Below the pieces are notes generated by a model. That model was not told the origin of the DNA, ran no database searches, and was given only the letters and a program-made list of their open reading frames with translations. A DNA stretch of 64,000 nt from Bacillus sp. J37 (GTDB lineage: Bacteria; Bacillota; Bacilli; Bacillales; Bacillaceae), in the NCBI RefSeq assembly GCF_000518865.1, contig NZ_JAEK01000001.1, forward strand, positions 310,001 to 374,000, in the 5' to 3' direction. Positions 54,232-63,050 of the stretch are shown here, one piece after another. Position 1 is the stretch's first letter. Each line of letters starts with the position of its first letter. The translations under genes were made by a program, and so were the position numbers.

Positions 54232-54405
54232 TTACTTATGCTTTTTAAGGTGGAAAGGTGAAGTGCTTTTCAAAGTTGGCTTGTTTTCATCGTTAATCCA
54301 TTCATAGACAGTTCCGTGCAAATGGCTATATTCTTTTAATTTTGTACGAATTTCCCACGCTTTTCCAACTAGAATTATCCCTTTATCCAATCGATAGATT
54401 TTCAT
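54232..54405 (-). CDS. mciZ: Z-ring inhibitor MciZ with extended C-terminus
   Basis: Sporulation peptide that binds FtsZ and blocks Z-ring formation in the mother cell. MKIYRLDKGIILVGKAWEIR followed by KLKEY matches B. subtilis MciZ (40 aa), which lies at the same place between yqkF and nudF. Here the product is 57 aa, with a basic extension after the conserved TrpIle stretch that ends PFHLKKHK. ATG 54405 is chosen by homology; the frame also has an ATG at 54417. A SigE-like promoter lies upstream. Confidence 0.88.
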   Translation of the reverse strand: MKIYRLDKGIILVGKAWEIRTKLKEYSHLHGTVYEWINDENKPTLKSTSPFHLKKHK

Positions 54406-54440
54406 GCAAGGATCCATTCCCTTCCATTAAGATATGATAG

Positions 54441-54468
54441 AATGTATGAAGATACGAAAGTTTATAGA
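54441..54468 (-). promoter_or_regulatory. SigE-like promoter of mciZ
   Basis: Minus strand -10 CATACATT (plus 54441-54448) is an exact match to the SigE -10. A weaker TCTATAA -35 lies about 13-14 nt upstream (plus 54462-54468). Mother-cell expression fits the role of MciZ. Confidence 0.6.
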
Positions 54469-54482
54469 ACAGGAGTGAGAAA

Positions 54483-55037
54483 ATGGATCATTTAAAAGAA
54501 ACTACACTAGCTTCAAAAGAAATTTTTAAAGGGAGAATTATTGATTTATATTTAGAGGATGTTAAGCTTCCGAATGGAAATACGAGTACGAGAGAAATTG
54601 TAAAGCACCCAGGAGCAGTGGCTGTAATTGCGATAACCCCTGAAAATAAAATCCTAATGGTCGAGCAATACAGAAAACCATTAGAGAGAACGATTGTAGA
54701 AATACCTGCCGGAAAGCTTGAAAAGGGTGAGAAGCCAATCATAACAGCTAAACGGGAACTGGAAGAAGAAACAGGCTATACTTGCGCGGATTTAAAGCCA
54801 CTTATTTCTTTTTATACGTCACCCGGCTTTGCAGATGAATTAGTTCATTTATTTATTACTGAGAATTTAGAGAAAATGACTGAGGCTGCAGAATTAGATG
54901 AAGATGAATTTGTTGAGGTATTGGAGGTAACAATAGAGGAAGCACAAGAAATGATTAAAAACAATAAAATTTATGATGCAAAAACAGCATATGCAGTACA
55001 ATACTTACTATTAAAGGAAGCTTTAAAAAAGGAGTAG
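54483..55037 (+). CDS. nudF: ADP-ribose pyrophosphatase (Nudix)
   Basis: Nudix hydrolase cleaving ADP-ribose to AMP and ribose 5-phosphate, 184 aa. The Nudix box GX5EX7REUXEEXGU is complete (GKLEKGE...RELEEETGY, near residues 78-100). VEQYRKPLERTIVEIPAGKL is the typical ADPRase lead-in. ACAGGAGTGAG precedes the ATG. Orthologue of B. subtilis NudF (YqkG). Confidence 0.95.
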   Translation: MDHLKETTLASKEIFKGRIIDLYLEDVKLPNGNTSTREIVKHPGAVAVIAITPENKILMVEQYRKPLERTIVEIPAGKLEKGEKPIITAKRELEEETGYTCADLKPLISFYTSPGFADELVHLFITENLEKMTEAAELDEDEFVEVLEVTIEEAQEMIKNNKIYDAKTAYAVQYLLLKEALKKE

Positions 55038-55060
55038 ACTAAAAAAGGGATGTTACATAA

Positions 55061-56227
55061 ATGAATAGTTATTTTGCTGACTTACATATTCATATAGGAC
55101 AAACAAGCTCCGGGAAGCCAGTGAAAATTACTGCTTCTAGAAACCTAACCTTAGAGAACATTTTGATAGAGGCGAGTGAACACAAAGGGATCGATATGGT
55201 AGGTATTATTGATTGTCATGTGCCCGAAATCATTGTCACACTTCAACATCTTATCGATTCCGGTGAGTGTATAGAACTAAAAGATGGAGGAATTCGGTAT
55301 CAAAATACCACGCTTATTTTAGGTAGTGAGCTTGAAATATACGATAAAACGTGTAAAGGCCCAATTCATGTGTTGGTTTTTATGCCGACTCTTCAAAAAA
55401 TGAAGGAATTATCATCGTGGCTTTCCTCCCGGCTTACAAACATTACACTTAGCTCTCAGCGGATTTATGAGGATGGGAAAACTCTACAACGTTTTGTGAA
55501 ACAGAGAGATGGGCTATTTATTCCGGCACATATTTTCACTCCACATAAGAGTTTATATGGAAGCGGTGTGGTAAGTTCCTTAACTGAAGTTTTTGAAGCA
55601 GGTTTAATTGATGCGGTTGAGTTAGGTTTAAGCTCAGATACGAAAATGGCTGATCAAATCACTGAATTACATAAGTATACATATATAACAAATTCAGATG
55701 CACATTCTTTACCTAAGATTGGGAGGGAATATCAGAAACTTACAATGAAAGAACCGTGTTTCCTGGAGCTGAAAAAGGTATTGAAAAAGGAAAATGGTTG
55801 CAAAATTGAAGCCAATTACGGGTTGAATCCATACCTCGGAAAATACTATGATACTACCTGTGAAAAATGTGGTGAAAAGCCGGAGAAACATCAAACGAGA
55901 TGTTCGAATTGCGGAAGCATAAGGTTTACAAAAGGAGTGTTCAATCGATTACAGGAGTTAGCAAGTGATGGTGAAAACAAATGTGATCGTCCTCCATATA
56001 TCCATCAGGTTCCACTACAATTCATTCCGGGAATCGGACCTAAAACCCTCGATAAATTAAAGGATCTTTTTGGGACTGAAATGAATATTTTGCATGAAGT
56101 ACCAAAACACGAGCTTCAGAACGTTGTAACAGAAAAAGTGGCAAATTATATTGTGGCAGCTCGGGAAGGCCGATTGCAGGTTACCTCAGGAGGCGGCGGA
56201 ACGTACGGAAAAGTAACTGGAATGTAA
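55061..56227 (+). CDS. Endonuclease Q-like PHP-domain protein
   Basis: Protein of 388 aa with an N-terminal PHP metallo-phosphoesterase domain (FADLHIHIG, IIDCHVPE, PAHIFTPH, ITNSDAH), a four-cysteine zinc site (CEKCGEKP...CSNCGS), and a C-terminal helix-hairpin-helix (QFIPGIGPKTLDKLKDLFG). This order is that of EndoQ, which nicks DNA at deaminated bases. A Gly-rich tail follows. Activity is inferred from the family. It sits 23 nt after nudF and is probably cotranscribed, a plausible nucleotide-damage pairing. Confidence 0.85.
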   Translation: MNSYFADLHIHIGQTSSGKPVKITASRNLTLENILIEASEHKGIDMVGIIDCHVPEIIVTLQHLIDSGECIELKDGGIRYQNTTLILGSELEIYDKTCKGPIHVLVFMPTLQKMKELSSWLSSRLTNITLSSQRIYEDGKTLQRFVKQRDGLFIPAHIFTPHKSLYGSGVVSSLTEVFEAGLIDAVELGLSSDTKMADQITELHKYTYITNSDAHSLPKIGREYQKLTMKEPCFLELKKVLKKENGCKIEANYGLNPYLGKYYDTTCEKCGEKPEKHQTRCSNCGSIRFTKGVFNRLQELASDGENKCDRPPYIHQVPLQFIPGIGPKTLDKLKDLFGTEMNILHEVPKHELQNVVTEKVANYIVAAREGRLQVTSGGGGTYGKVTGM

Positions 56228-56340
56228 ACAAGCAATAGAGGGGGGAGAAGCAAACAAAATCGAATATAATAGATTGAATCTGCCTGTCTCTCCTCCAATT
56301 TCTTACTAAAATCTATCAACCAAAAGAAAGCATTTTTTAA

Positions 56341-56369
56341 GTCATAGATTACGTTTCCTCTCATATACT
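56341..56369 (+). promoter_or_regulatory. SigE-like promoter of spoIIM
   Basis: -35 GTCATAG (56341-56347), 14-nt spacer, -10 CATATACT (56362-56369). It resembles the SigE consensus with the right spacing, as expected for spoIIM. Confidence 0.55.
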
Positions 56370-56399
56370 CTAGTAAGTGAAGGACGGGAGGAAATAATT

Positions 56400-57056
56400 A
56401 TGCGAAGACAACAACTGCCAGTTAGTGCAATGATAAAGCAGCATATTAAGGAGTATTCTTCGATATATTTGTTTGTATTTGTTTTATTTTTAATGGGAGT
56501 CATCTTTGGAGCTATTATTGTCAACAGCATGAATTTAAGTCAAAAAGAGGATTTATACTATTATTTAAATCGATTTTTTGGACAAGTAGCAGAAGGAAAA
56601 GTTGCAAGTGCAGCCGATATGTTTCATCAAAGCTTCTTTCATAATTTAAAATATCTAGGTTTAATGTGGATCCTTGGAATTTCAATAATTGGATTACCTG
56701 TGATTCTTGTTATGCTTTTTATAAAAGGTATGGTAGTAGGATTTACAGTTGGATTTTTAGTTAATCAGTTAGGCTTAAAAGGTTTTCTGCTATCGTTTGT
56801 TACGGTTTTACCACAAAATATCTTACTAATTCCAGCCTTTATCATTATGTGTTCTGTAGCAATATCCTTTTCATTAAAAATTATTAGGCAGCTCTTTGTG
56901 AAGAAATCAAGTACATTAGAGGCTCCATTGACACTTTTTATGCGATATGCGTCCGTTTTTGTCTTTATAGGAGTAATAGCTGTACTTGCATCAGGTTTTG
57001 AGGCATATGCATCGCCATTTTTAATGAAAAATATTGTAGAATTCGTCAGTAAATAA
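56400..57056 (+). CDS. spoIIM: Stage II sporulation protein M
   Basis: Integral membrane component of the SpoIIDMP peptidoglycan-degrading engulfment machine, 218 aa. Five hydrophobic segments; [15 protein letters not shown] near the N-terminus and [18 protein letters not shown] in the middle are family features. GGGAGG precedes the ATG. Located just before fur, as in B. subtilis. The gene ends in consecutive stop codons that form part of an AT palindrome. Confidence 0.95.
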   Translation: MRRQQLPVSAMIKQHIKEYSSIYLFVFVLFLMGVIFGAIIVNSMNLSQKEDLYYYLNRFFGQVAEGKVASAADMFHQSFFHNLKYLGLMWILGISIIGLPVILVMLFIKGMVVGFTVGFLVNQLGLKGFLLSFVTVLPQNILLIPAFIIMCSVAISFSLKIIRQLFVKKSSTLEAPLTLFMRYASVFVFIGVIAVLASGFEAYASPFLMKNIVEFVSK

Positions 57057-57108
57057 TAATTATTATTAAATAAAAATATCTATTTTTATTACATTAAAAT
57101 TATTTTAG
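57052..57108. promoter_or_regulatory. AT palindromes before fur, Per/Fur-box-like
   Basis: AATAATAATTATTATT (57052-57067) is a perfect 16-bp palindrome. TTAAAATTATTTTAG (57094-57108) is a 7-1-7 palindrome close to the PerR box TTATAATNATTATAA (three differences). The second directly abuts TTGGAC (57109-57114), a likely -35 for fur with TATATA/TATAAT at 57132-57139. Confidence 0.5.
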
Positions 57109-57172
57109 TTGGACACTTTCCTCACCTATGATATATAATAGTTTTGGAACGCGGCGAGGGAGGAAAAGTGTT

Positions 57173-57631
57173 ATGGAAAACCGCATTGATCGGATTAAAA
57201 AGCAGTTGCATACGGCAAGCTATAAGCTAACACCACAGCGTGAAGCAACTGTTCGGGTATTACTTGAAAACGAAGAAGATCATTTAAGTGCAGAGGATGT
57301 CTACCTTCTCGTTAAAGAAAAGGCACCTGAAATAGGTTTAGCCACTGTTTACCGTACATTGGAATTATTAACTGAATTAAAAGTAGTCGATAAAATTAAC
57401 TTTGGTGACGGTGTTTCCAGATACGACCTTCGAAAAGAAGGCGCAGCACACTTTCATCATCATTTAGTTTGTATAGAATGTGGATCAGTAGCAGAAATTG
57501 AAGAAGATCTTCTTGAAGATGTAGAGGAAATAGTCGAACGCGATTGGAAATTCAAAATAAAAGATCATCGCTTAACTTTTCATGGAATTTGTGTGAAATG
57601 TCAGGAAAAAGGCGAGAACAAAGAAGAATAA
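57173..57631 (+). CDS. fur: Ferric uptake regulator Fur
   Basis: Iron-responsive repressor, 152 aa. The winged-helix region LTPQREATVRVLLENEEDHL with ATVYRTLELL is almost identical to B. subtilis Fur. Metal-binding HFHHHLVC and the structural-zinc CIECG and CVKCQ pairs are intact. ATG 57173 follows GAGGGAGG; an in-frame extension to 57128 would overlap the promoter. Confidence 0.97.
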   Translation: MENRIDRIKKQLHTASYKLTPQREATVRVLLENEEDHLSAEDVYLLVKEKAPEIGLATVYRTLELLTELKVVDKINFGDGVSRYDLRKEGAAHFHHHLVCIECGSVAEIEEDLLEDVEEIVERDWKFKIKDHRLTFHGICVKCQEKGENKEE

Positions 57632-57636
57632 ATCCG

Positions 57637-57665
57637 AAAAGTCTAACAAATTGTTAGGCTTTTTA
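57637..57665 (+). terminator. Terminator after fur
   Basis: AAAAGTCTAACA/TGTTAGGCTTTT stem (one G-U) with a 3-nt loop and T-run. Confidence 0.88.
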
Positions 57666-57755
57666 TTTTCTGAAAAAGCATGTATAAAGTTTGTCCTTTT
57701 TGGCATATCTTCTAATAATCACATAAAAAAGTAGAAAAGATTATTGGAGGTAGCT

Positions 57756-57983
57756 ATGATTAGGTGGCTAAAAACCGTAAAGGATATGATCAAAGTTTTT
57801 GTCCTTTTTACTGGATTTACGATTTTGTTCTATTATGCTATTATTTGGGTGAACTTAGAATACCAACAAATGCATCGTTATGATCAACCGGAAGGTGCAG
57901 CAATGAAGGTAACGAAAATGATTAAGAATGAGGAAGAAAGCTGGTTAAACAGGTTGATTTTCTTTATTGATAACGGGGAGTAG
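57756..57983 (+). CDS. yqzK: YqzK-family membrane protein (DUF4227)
   Basis: Small protein of 75 aa with one N-terminal membrane helix (FVLFTGFTILFYYAIIWV) and a charged C-terminal part ending RLIFFIDNGE. ATG 57756 lies 6 nt after GGAGG. Position between fur and xerD equals B. subtilis yqzK. Unknown function; likely cotranscribed with xerD. Confidence 0.83.
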   Translation: MIRWLKTVKDMIKVFVLFTGFTILFYYAIIWVNLEYQQMHRYDQPEGAAMKVTKMIKNEEESWLNRLIFFIDNGE

Positions 57984-57989
57984 ACAAAT

Positions 57990-58883
57990 TTGAAGGATCA
58001 AATAAAAGATTTTATCCATTACCTAATCGTAGAAAGAGGATTATCAAACAACACAATTGTTTCCTATGAGCGAGATTTAAAAAGTTATCAAAAGCATTTA
58101 AATGAAGTCCAAAAGATTGTTTCTTTTAATGATGTATCCCGTCTTCATATCATTCAATTTTTAAAATTTTTAAAAGAATCCGGGAAATCGAGCAAAACGA
58201 TTGCCAGGCACACAGCATCTATTCGTAACTTTCACCAATTTTTGTTGAGGGAAAAGCAGGCAGACCAAGATCCATCCGTTTTAATTGAATCACCGCAACT
58301 AGAAAGAAATTTACCTAAAATTCTTTCGCTTCAGGAGGTAGAACAGCTCCTTGAAACTCCAAAACCAATCACTCCTTTTGGTTTAAGGGATAAAGCCATG
58401 TTAGAGCTCCTGTATGCAACAGGCATTCGTGTAAGTGAGATGATTAATCTGAATTTAACAGATGCTCACCTGACAATGGGCTTTATTCGTTGCTACGGAA
58501 AAGGTAACAAGGAAAGAATTGTTCCTATAGGTAGAACCGCGACAGACGCGATGATGAATTATGTTGAAGGTGGCCGCTCAAAGCTAATGAATAAAAAGGA
58601 ACCAACAGAAGCCTTATTTATCAACCATCATGGCAAGAGAATAACAAGGCAGGGTTTTTGGAAAAATTTAAAGAAAATTGCCCTTGAGGCCAACATAAAA
58701 AATGAAATAACTCCTCATACTCTAAGACACTCATTTGCCACACATTTACTTGAAAATGGTGCAGACTTACGAGCAGTTCAAGAGATGCTTGGACATTCTG
58801 ATATATCTACCACTCAAATATACACACATGTAACAAAATCAAGACTTAAGGATGTTTATAATCAATTTCATCCTCGTGCTTAA
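57990..58883 (+). CDS. xerD: Site-specific tyrosine recombinase XerD
   Basis: Chromosome-dimer resolution recombinase (RipX in B. subtilis), 297 aa. N-terminal SAM-like core-binding domain, then catalytic domain with Arg in [10 protein letters not shown], Lys in [27 protein letters not shown] (His, Arg), [15 protein letters not shown] (His and nucleophilic Tyr). TTG start with GGGGAG upstream. A terminator overlaps its end. Confidence 0.96.
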   Translation: MKDQIKDFIHYLIVERGLSNNTIVSYERDLKSYQKHLNEVQKIVSFNDVSRLHIIQFLKFLKESGKSSKTIARHTASIRNFHQFLLREKQADQDPSVLIESPQLERNLPKILSLQEVEQLLETPKPITPFGLRDKAMLELLYATGIRVSEMINLNLTDAHLTMGFIRCYGKGNKERIVPIGRTATDAMMNYVEGGRSKLMNKKEPTEALFINHHGKRITRQGFWKNLKKIALEANIKNEITPHTLRHSFATHLLENGADLRAVQEMLGHSDISTTQIYTHVTKSRLKDVYNQFHPRA

Positions 58884-58909
58884 AGCATCTCCAGGAAGGA
58901 GGTGCTTTT
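58882..58909 (+). terminator. Terminator after xerD
   Basis: AAAGCATCTCC pairs with GGAGGTGCTTT (one G-U) around AGGAA, then TTATTTTA. Confidence 0.82.
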
Positions 58910-58948
58910 ATTTTACTATACAGAGTATAAGATTTTATTGATAAATAG

Positions 58949-59006
58949 ATTAGAAAAACTAGGGCTTTCGCCATTAGGACTTGGCGGTAAGCCATGTTTT
59001 CTAACA
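58949..59006 (+). repeat. Structured intergenic repeat, copy 2
   Basis: Second copy of the element at 15454-15510, same orientation. Outer helix TTAGAAAA/TTTTCTAA is perfect here, then GGCTT/AAGCC, then CGCCA/TGGCG closing the identical TTAGGACT loop. It lies about 40 nt after the xerD terminator and ends 25 nt before the deoB -35. Confidence 0.78.
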
Positions 59007-59031
59007 TTAAGAGAATGATAGAGGAGTTAAG

Positions 59032-59061
59032 TTGTCAATATACTCTAATAAAGTATATAAT
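59032..59061 (+). promoter_or_regulatory. SigA promoter of deoB-pupG-pdp
   Basis: -35 TTGTCA (59032-59037), 18-nt spacer, perfect -10 TATAAT (59056-59061). The predicted start at about 59068 gives a 100-nt leader. Confidence 0.7.
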
Positions 59062-59074
59062 GGAAATGAAGTAG

Positions 59075-59092
59075 TTGTCAGACTTCTGACAA
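59075..59092. promoter_or_regulatory. Operator-like palindrome in the deoB leader
   Basis: TTGTCAG (59075-59081) and CTGACAA (59086-59092) are perfect arms separated by ACTT, placed at about +8 to +25. The TTGTC/GACAA arms are typical of GntR-family operators. Repression of the nucleoside operon is a reasonable inference. Confidence 0.55.
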
Positions 59093-59169
59093 GTCCCTCT
59101 TATAGAATGGAATGTTATGATAAATGGAAAAGTATAATATGGTATGAAGTAAAGGAGGACATTAATGGT

Positions 59170-60354
59170 ATGGAGAATTATACATATAAGCGAGTATTTT
59201 TAATCGTATTAGACTCTGTAGGAATTGGTGAAGCACCTGATGCAGAAAAGTTCAACGATTTAGGTGCTGATACAATAGGACATATTGCTGAACATATGGG
59301 CGGATTACACATGCCGAATATGGCAAAATTAGGTTTAAGTCATATTCGCGAAATTAAAGGAATACCAAAGCAAACTCATCCACTTGCTTTTTACACAAAA
59401 ATGCAAGAAGCATCAAATGGTAAAGATACCATGACAGGACACTGGGAAATAATGGGTCTAAATATAGAGCAGCCATTTCAAGTATTCCCGGAAGGATTTC
59501 CAGATGATTTAATAAAAGAGTTAGAGGAAAAGTCCGGAAGAAAAATTATTGGTAACAAGCCTGCTTCTGGAACTGAAATCTTAGATGAACTAGGTGAAGA
59601 ACATATGAAGACTGGTAGTCTCATTGTTTATACTTCAGCAGACTCCGTTCTACAGATCGCGGCACATGAAGAAATAGTCCCTCTTGATGAATTATATAAA
59701 ATCTGCGAAATGGCCAGAGAGATGACGATGAATGATAAATATATGGTTGGACGAATTATTGCAAGACCATTCCTTGGAAATCCAGGTGAATTTACTCGTA
59801 CAGCAAACCGACATGATTATGCTCTAAAACCTTTTGATCGAACTGTCATGAATGAACTAAAAGACAGTAAATTAGATGTGATTTCAATTGGGAAGATTGC
59901 TGATATTTATGATGGAGAAGGAATTACCCAATCCTTACGTACAAAATCTAATATGGATGGTATGGATAAGTTAAATGAAACGTTAGATATGGAATTTACT
60001 GGATTGAGTTTCTTGAACTTAGTTGATTTTGATGCCCTTTTTGGCCATAGAAGGGATCCAAAAGGATATGGTAAAGCTCTTGAAGAATATGATGAAAGGC
60101 TATCAGAAGTATTAAATAAATTAAGAAAAGACGATCTGCTAATTATTACGGCTGATCATGGAAATGACCCGGTGCACCATGGTACTGACCATACAAGAGA
60201 ATATGTACCATTGTTAGTCTATAGTCCAAGTTTTACCGAAGGAAAAGAGCTTCCGTTAAGAGAAACGTTTGCTGATGTAGGGGCAACGATTGCCGATAAT
60301 TTTAAAGTGAAACTACCTGTATATGGTAAAAGCTTTCTGTCTGAGTTGACATAG
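59170..60354 (+). CDS. deoB: Phosphopentomutase
   Basis: Interconverts (deoxy)ribose 1-phosphate and 5-phosphate after nucleoside phosphorolysis (Drm in B. subtilis). Alkaline-phosphatase-superfamily metal sites: [30 protein letters not shown] (phosphorylated Thr), [13 protein letters not shown] and [24 protein letters not shown] 59170 is chosen by homology and AAAGGAGG; a frame reaching 59032 would include the promoter. 394 aa. First gene of a three-gene nucleoside operon. Confidence 0.95.
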   Translation: MENYTYKRVFLIVLDSVGIGEAPDAEKFNDLGADTIGHIAEHMGGLHMPNMAKLGLSHIREIKGIPKQTHPLAFYTKMQEASNGKDTMTGHWEIMGLNIEQPFQVFPEGFPDDLIKELEEKSGRKIIGNKPASGTEILDELGEEHMKTGSLIVYTSADSVLQIAAHEEIVPLDELYKICEMAREMTMNDKYMVGRIIARPFLGNPGEFTRTANRHDYALKPFDRTVMNELKDSKLDVISIGKIADIYDGEGITQSLRTKSNMDGMDKLNETLDMEFTGLSFLNLVDFDALFGHRRDPKGYGKALEEYDERLSEVLNKLRKDDLLIITADHGNDPVHHGTDHTREYVPLLVYSPSFTEGKELPLRETFADVGATIADNFKVKLPVYGKSFLSELT

Positions 60355-60367
60355 GAGGAGATACAAA

Positions 60368-61189
60368 GTGAATATCGAAAAAATTAGAGAAGCAGCTAGC
60401 TATTTAAAAGAAAAATATAAAGATACGCCAAGCATTGGTTTAATTTTGGGCTCGGGTTTAGGTGTGTTGGCGGATGAAATTGAAAGCCCTGTAAAAATTC
60501 CATATAACGAGATCCCTAATTTTCCTGTGTCAACTGTTGAAGGACATGCAGGCCAGCTCGTTTTTGGCCAGTTAAAAGGTGTAAAAGTAGTAGCCATGCA
60601 AGGAAGATTTCACTTCTATGAAGGCTATAGCTTAGAAAAAGTAACTGCACCGGTTCGTGTTATGAAGGAACTAGGTGTTGATACATTAATCGTGACAAAT
60701 GCTGCAGGTGGAATCAATAAAACATTTGAAGCAGGCGATCTAATGCTAATAAGTGATCACATTAATAATATGGGCACAAACCCATTGATTGGTCCTAATG
60801 TTTCAGAATTTGGTGCCCGATTCCCGGATATGTCTGAGAGTTATGATCGTACATTAAGAGAATTAGCCAAAAGTGTCGCAAGTGAGTTAAATATTAAGTT
60901 GCAGGAAGGAGTCTATGTTGGAAATACAGGCCCATCCTATGAAACTCCGGCTGAAGTACGTGCTCTCCGAATTATTGGCGGTGACGCAGTCGGTATGTCT
61001 ACAGTTCCAGAAGTAATTATAGCAAGACATGCCGGACTAAAAGTATTAGGTATTTCATGTATTTCTAACATGGCTGCAGGAATTCTCGATCAGCCTCTAT
61101 CACATGATGAAGTAATAGAAACAACAGAGAAAGTCCGTGTTAACTTTTTGAACTTGGTGAAGAGCATTGTAGAAAAAATCAACTCCTAA
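60368..61189 (+). CDS. pupG: Purine-nucleoside phosphorylase
   Basis: Trimeric PNP cleaving guanosine/inosine type nucleosides to base and ribose 1-phosphate, 273 aa. Landmarks: GLILGSGLGVLADEI (phosphate loop), VEGHAGQLVFGQL, MQGRFHFYEGYS, TNAAGGIN and GMSTVPEVIIARH. GTG start after AGGAGGAG, 13 nt downstream of deoB. Confidence 0.96.
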   Translation: MNIEKIREAASYLKEKYKDTPSIGLILGSGLGVLADEIESPVKIPYNEIPNFPVSTVEGHAGQLVFGQLKGVKVVAMQGRFHFYEGYSLEKVTAPVRVMKELGVDTLIVTNAAGGINKTFEAGDLMLISDHINNMGTNPLIGPNVSEFGARFPDMSESYDRTLRELAKSVASELNIKLQEGVYVGNTGPSYETPAEVRALRIIGGDAVGMSTVPEVIIARHAGLKVLGISCISNMAAGILDQPLSHDEVIETTEKVRVNFLNLVKSIVEKINS

Positions 61190-61212
61190 TCTGAATAAAA
61201 AGGTGATATGCA

Positions 61213-62514
61213 ATGAGAATGGTTGATCTAATTGAAAAAAAACGTGATGGAAAAGAACTAACAAAGGAAGAAATCCATCATATTATAAAAGGCTACACCT
61301 CAGGAGACATACCTGATTACCAAATGAGTGCTTTTACAATGGCGGTCTATTTTCAAGGAATGACAGATCATGAACGGGCTGAACTTACAATGGCGATGGT
61401 ACATTCCGGAGATACCATTGATTTAAGTGAAGTAGAAGGAATTAAAGTTGATAAACATAGTACAGGCGGTGTGGGTGATACAACTACCCTAGTACTAGGT
61501 CCGTTGGTAGCAGCAGTAGGTGTACCGGTAGCAAAAATGTCAGGAAGAGGACTTGGACATACCGGTGGAACAATTGATAAGCTTGAATCAGTACCAGGCT
61601 TTCATGTTGAGATCGAAAACAAGCAATTTATTGAATTAGTGAACAAAAATAAAATTGCTGTCATTGGTCAAAGCGGAAATCTGACTCCTGCGGATAAAAG
61701 CTTATATGCGTTACGTGATGTAACCGCTACAGTAAACAGTATCCCACTTATAGCAAGCTCCATTATGAGTAAAAAAATTGCCGCAGGAGCAGATGCTATT
61801 GTTCTTGACGTCAAGACAGGTGCAGGTGCTTTTATGAAAGATCTTGATGACTCAAAAGAATTAGCAAAGGCAATGGTTGATATCGGAAACTTAGTTGGCC
61901 GCAGAACGATGGCCATTATCTCTGATATGAGTCAACCTCTCGGGTTTGCAATCGGCAATGCGTTAGAAGTAAAAGAAGCAATCGATACATTAAGCGGCAA
62001 AGGTCCAAAAGACTTAGAAGAACTTTGCTTATCACTTGGAAGCTATATGGTCCTCTTGGCTGAAAAAGCTCAGACTTTAGAAGAAGCCAGATCTATGCTT
62101 ATTCAAGTTATGAACAATGGTAAAGCGAGAGCGGCGATGAAAACGTTCCTTGAGGCTCAGGGTGGAGATGGATCGGTTGTAGATAAACCTGAAACGTTAC
62201 CACAAGCAACATATAAAATTGAGCTGGAAGCAAAACAAGATGGATACCTATCTGAAATGATCGCTGACTCAATTGGAACAGCCGCCATGCTACTAGGAGC
62301 AGGGCGTGCAACAAAAGAATCCCAAATTGACTTGGCCGTCGGACTCGTCTTAAACAAAAAAATTGGCGATACGGTTAAAAAGGGTGAATCCTTAGTGACA
62401 ATCCATAGTAATCGCGAAAATGTAGAAGATGTAAAAGAAAAGCTTTATGCAAGTATTTCAATTAGTGAACAAAAGGTAGAAGCACCGAAATTAATTTATG
62501 CAACTGTTGAATAG
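61213..62514 (+). CDS. pdp: Pyrimidine-nucleoside phosphorylase
   Basis: Phosphorolysis of uridine/thymidine/deoxyuridine, 433 aa. [18 protein letters not shown] (phosphate and metal loop), [20 protein letters not shown] (thymidine phosphorylase family signature) and VKTGAGAFM are intact; the C-terminal domain begins near residue 345. Last gene of the operon and followed by a strong terminator. With deoB and pupG it channels nucleoside sugars to central metabolism. Confidence 0.97.
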   Translation: MRMVDLIEKKRDGKELTKEEIHHIIKGYTSGDIPDYQMSAFTMAVYFQGMTDHERAELTMAMVHSGDTIDLSEVEGIKVDKHSTGGVGDTTTLVLGPLVAAVGVPVAKMSGRGLGHTGGTIDKLESVPGFHVEIENKQFIELVNKNKIAVIGQSGNLTPADKSLYALRDVTATVNSIPLIASSIMSKKIAAGADAIVLDVKTGAGAFMKDLDDSKELAKAMVDIGNLVGRRTMAIISDMSQPLGFAIGNALEVKEAIDTLSGKGPKDLEELCLSLGSYMVLLAEKAQTLEEARSMLIQVMNNGKARAAMKTFLEAQGGDGSVVDKPETLPQATYKIELEAKQDGYLSEMIADSIGTAAMLLGAGRATKESQIDLAVGLVLNKKIGDTVKKGESLVTIHSNRENVEDVKEKLYASISISEQKVEAPKLIYATVE

Positions 62515-62524
62515 ATCGTAGGAG

Positions 62525-62551
62525 ACCACAGCCGGAGGGCTGTGGTTTTTT
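62525..62551 (+). terminator. Terminator after pdp
   Basis: ACCACAGCC/GGCTGTGGT perfect 9-bp stem with a 4-nt loop, then TTTTTT. Confidence 0.9.
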
Positions 62552-62581
62552 AGTTGATAATTGCAATTGAAAAGAAGATGT

Positions 62582-62653
62582 GATGCAAACAAAGGCCGAT
62601 TTGACGCAACAAATAGTGAAAACGACGCGACCCAACTCCAAATAGACGCAAGG
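62582..62653 (+). repeat. 21-nt tandem repeat
   Basis: GAYGCRA recurs at 62582, 62603, 62624 and 62645 with an exact 21-nt period, giving three full units and a partial fourth. In one frame each unit encodes seven residues beginning Asp-Ala. No ribosome binding site or convincing start precedes it. The rest of 62556-62837 holds nothing I can support. Confidence 0.65.
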
Positions 62654-62837
62654 AAAAGAAGGAATAAAAAGAGTAAAGGATAAAACAAGCAACAAAATAA
62701 GTTAATTAACTATATTAAAACTTGGTTTTAAACTTATATTTTATGATTTTTTAAAAGTAAAGGATTTAGAAAAACAATTATTGAATTAATAAGGCTGTTT
62801 TCGCAAACATTGTTGCTTTGTAATAAGTATAGAGGTT

Positions 62838-62965
62838 GTTGATTTAAGCTCTAGGCTGCTCGCTTTCCGTGGGGTGGGCGGTGAGCCTCCTCAACGCTTT
62901 GCGTCTGTGGGGTCTAACCTGTCCCAAGCTCCCACAGGAGTCTCGCATCTTCCGCTCAAATCAAC
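62838..62965. mobile_element. MITE-like palindromic element
   Basis: A 128-bp element bounded by GTTGATTTAAGC and GCTCAAATCAAC, inverted repeats matching at 11 of 12 positions. It is GC-richer than its surroundings and has internal arms CTGTGGG/CCCACAG. The internal text (CTTTCCGTGGGGTGGGCGG, GAGCCTCCTC) resembles a dispersed non-coding repeat I remember from many Bacillus genomes. It has no ORF of its own, so mobilisation would be in trans. Confidence 0.72.
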
Positions 62966-63050
62966 CTATTTAGTATTTTCAAGTACTTATTTAAAACAAC
63001 AATCTTTTAGAAAAGAGCCATTAATAAAGAAGAAAAAGGGGGCAAAGCTC

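Noticed and set aside
62462-62695. Two overlapping minus-strand ORFs at the end of pdp
   Set aside because: They run across the pdp terminator and the 21-nt repeat, have no ribosome binding site and resemble no family.
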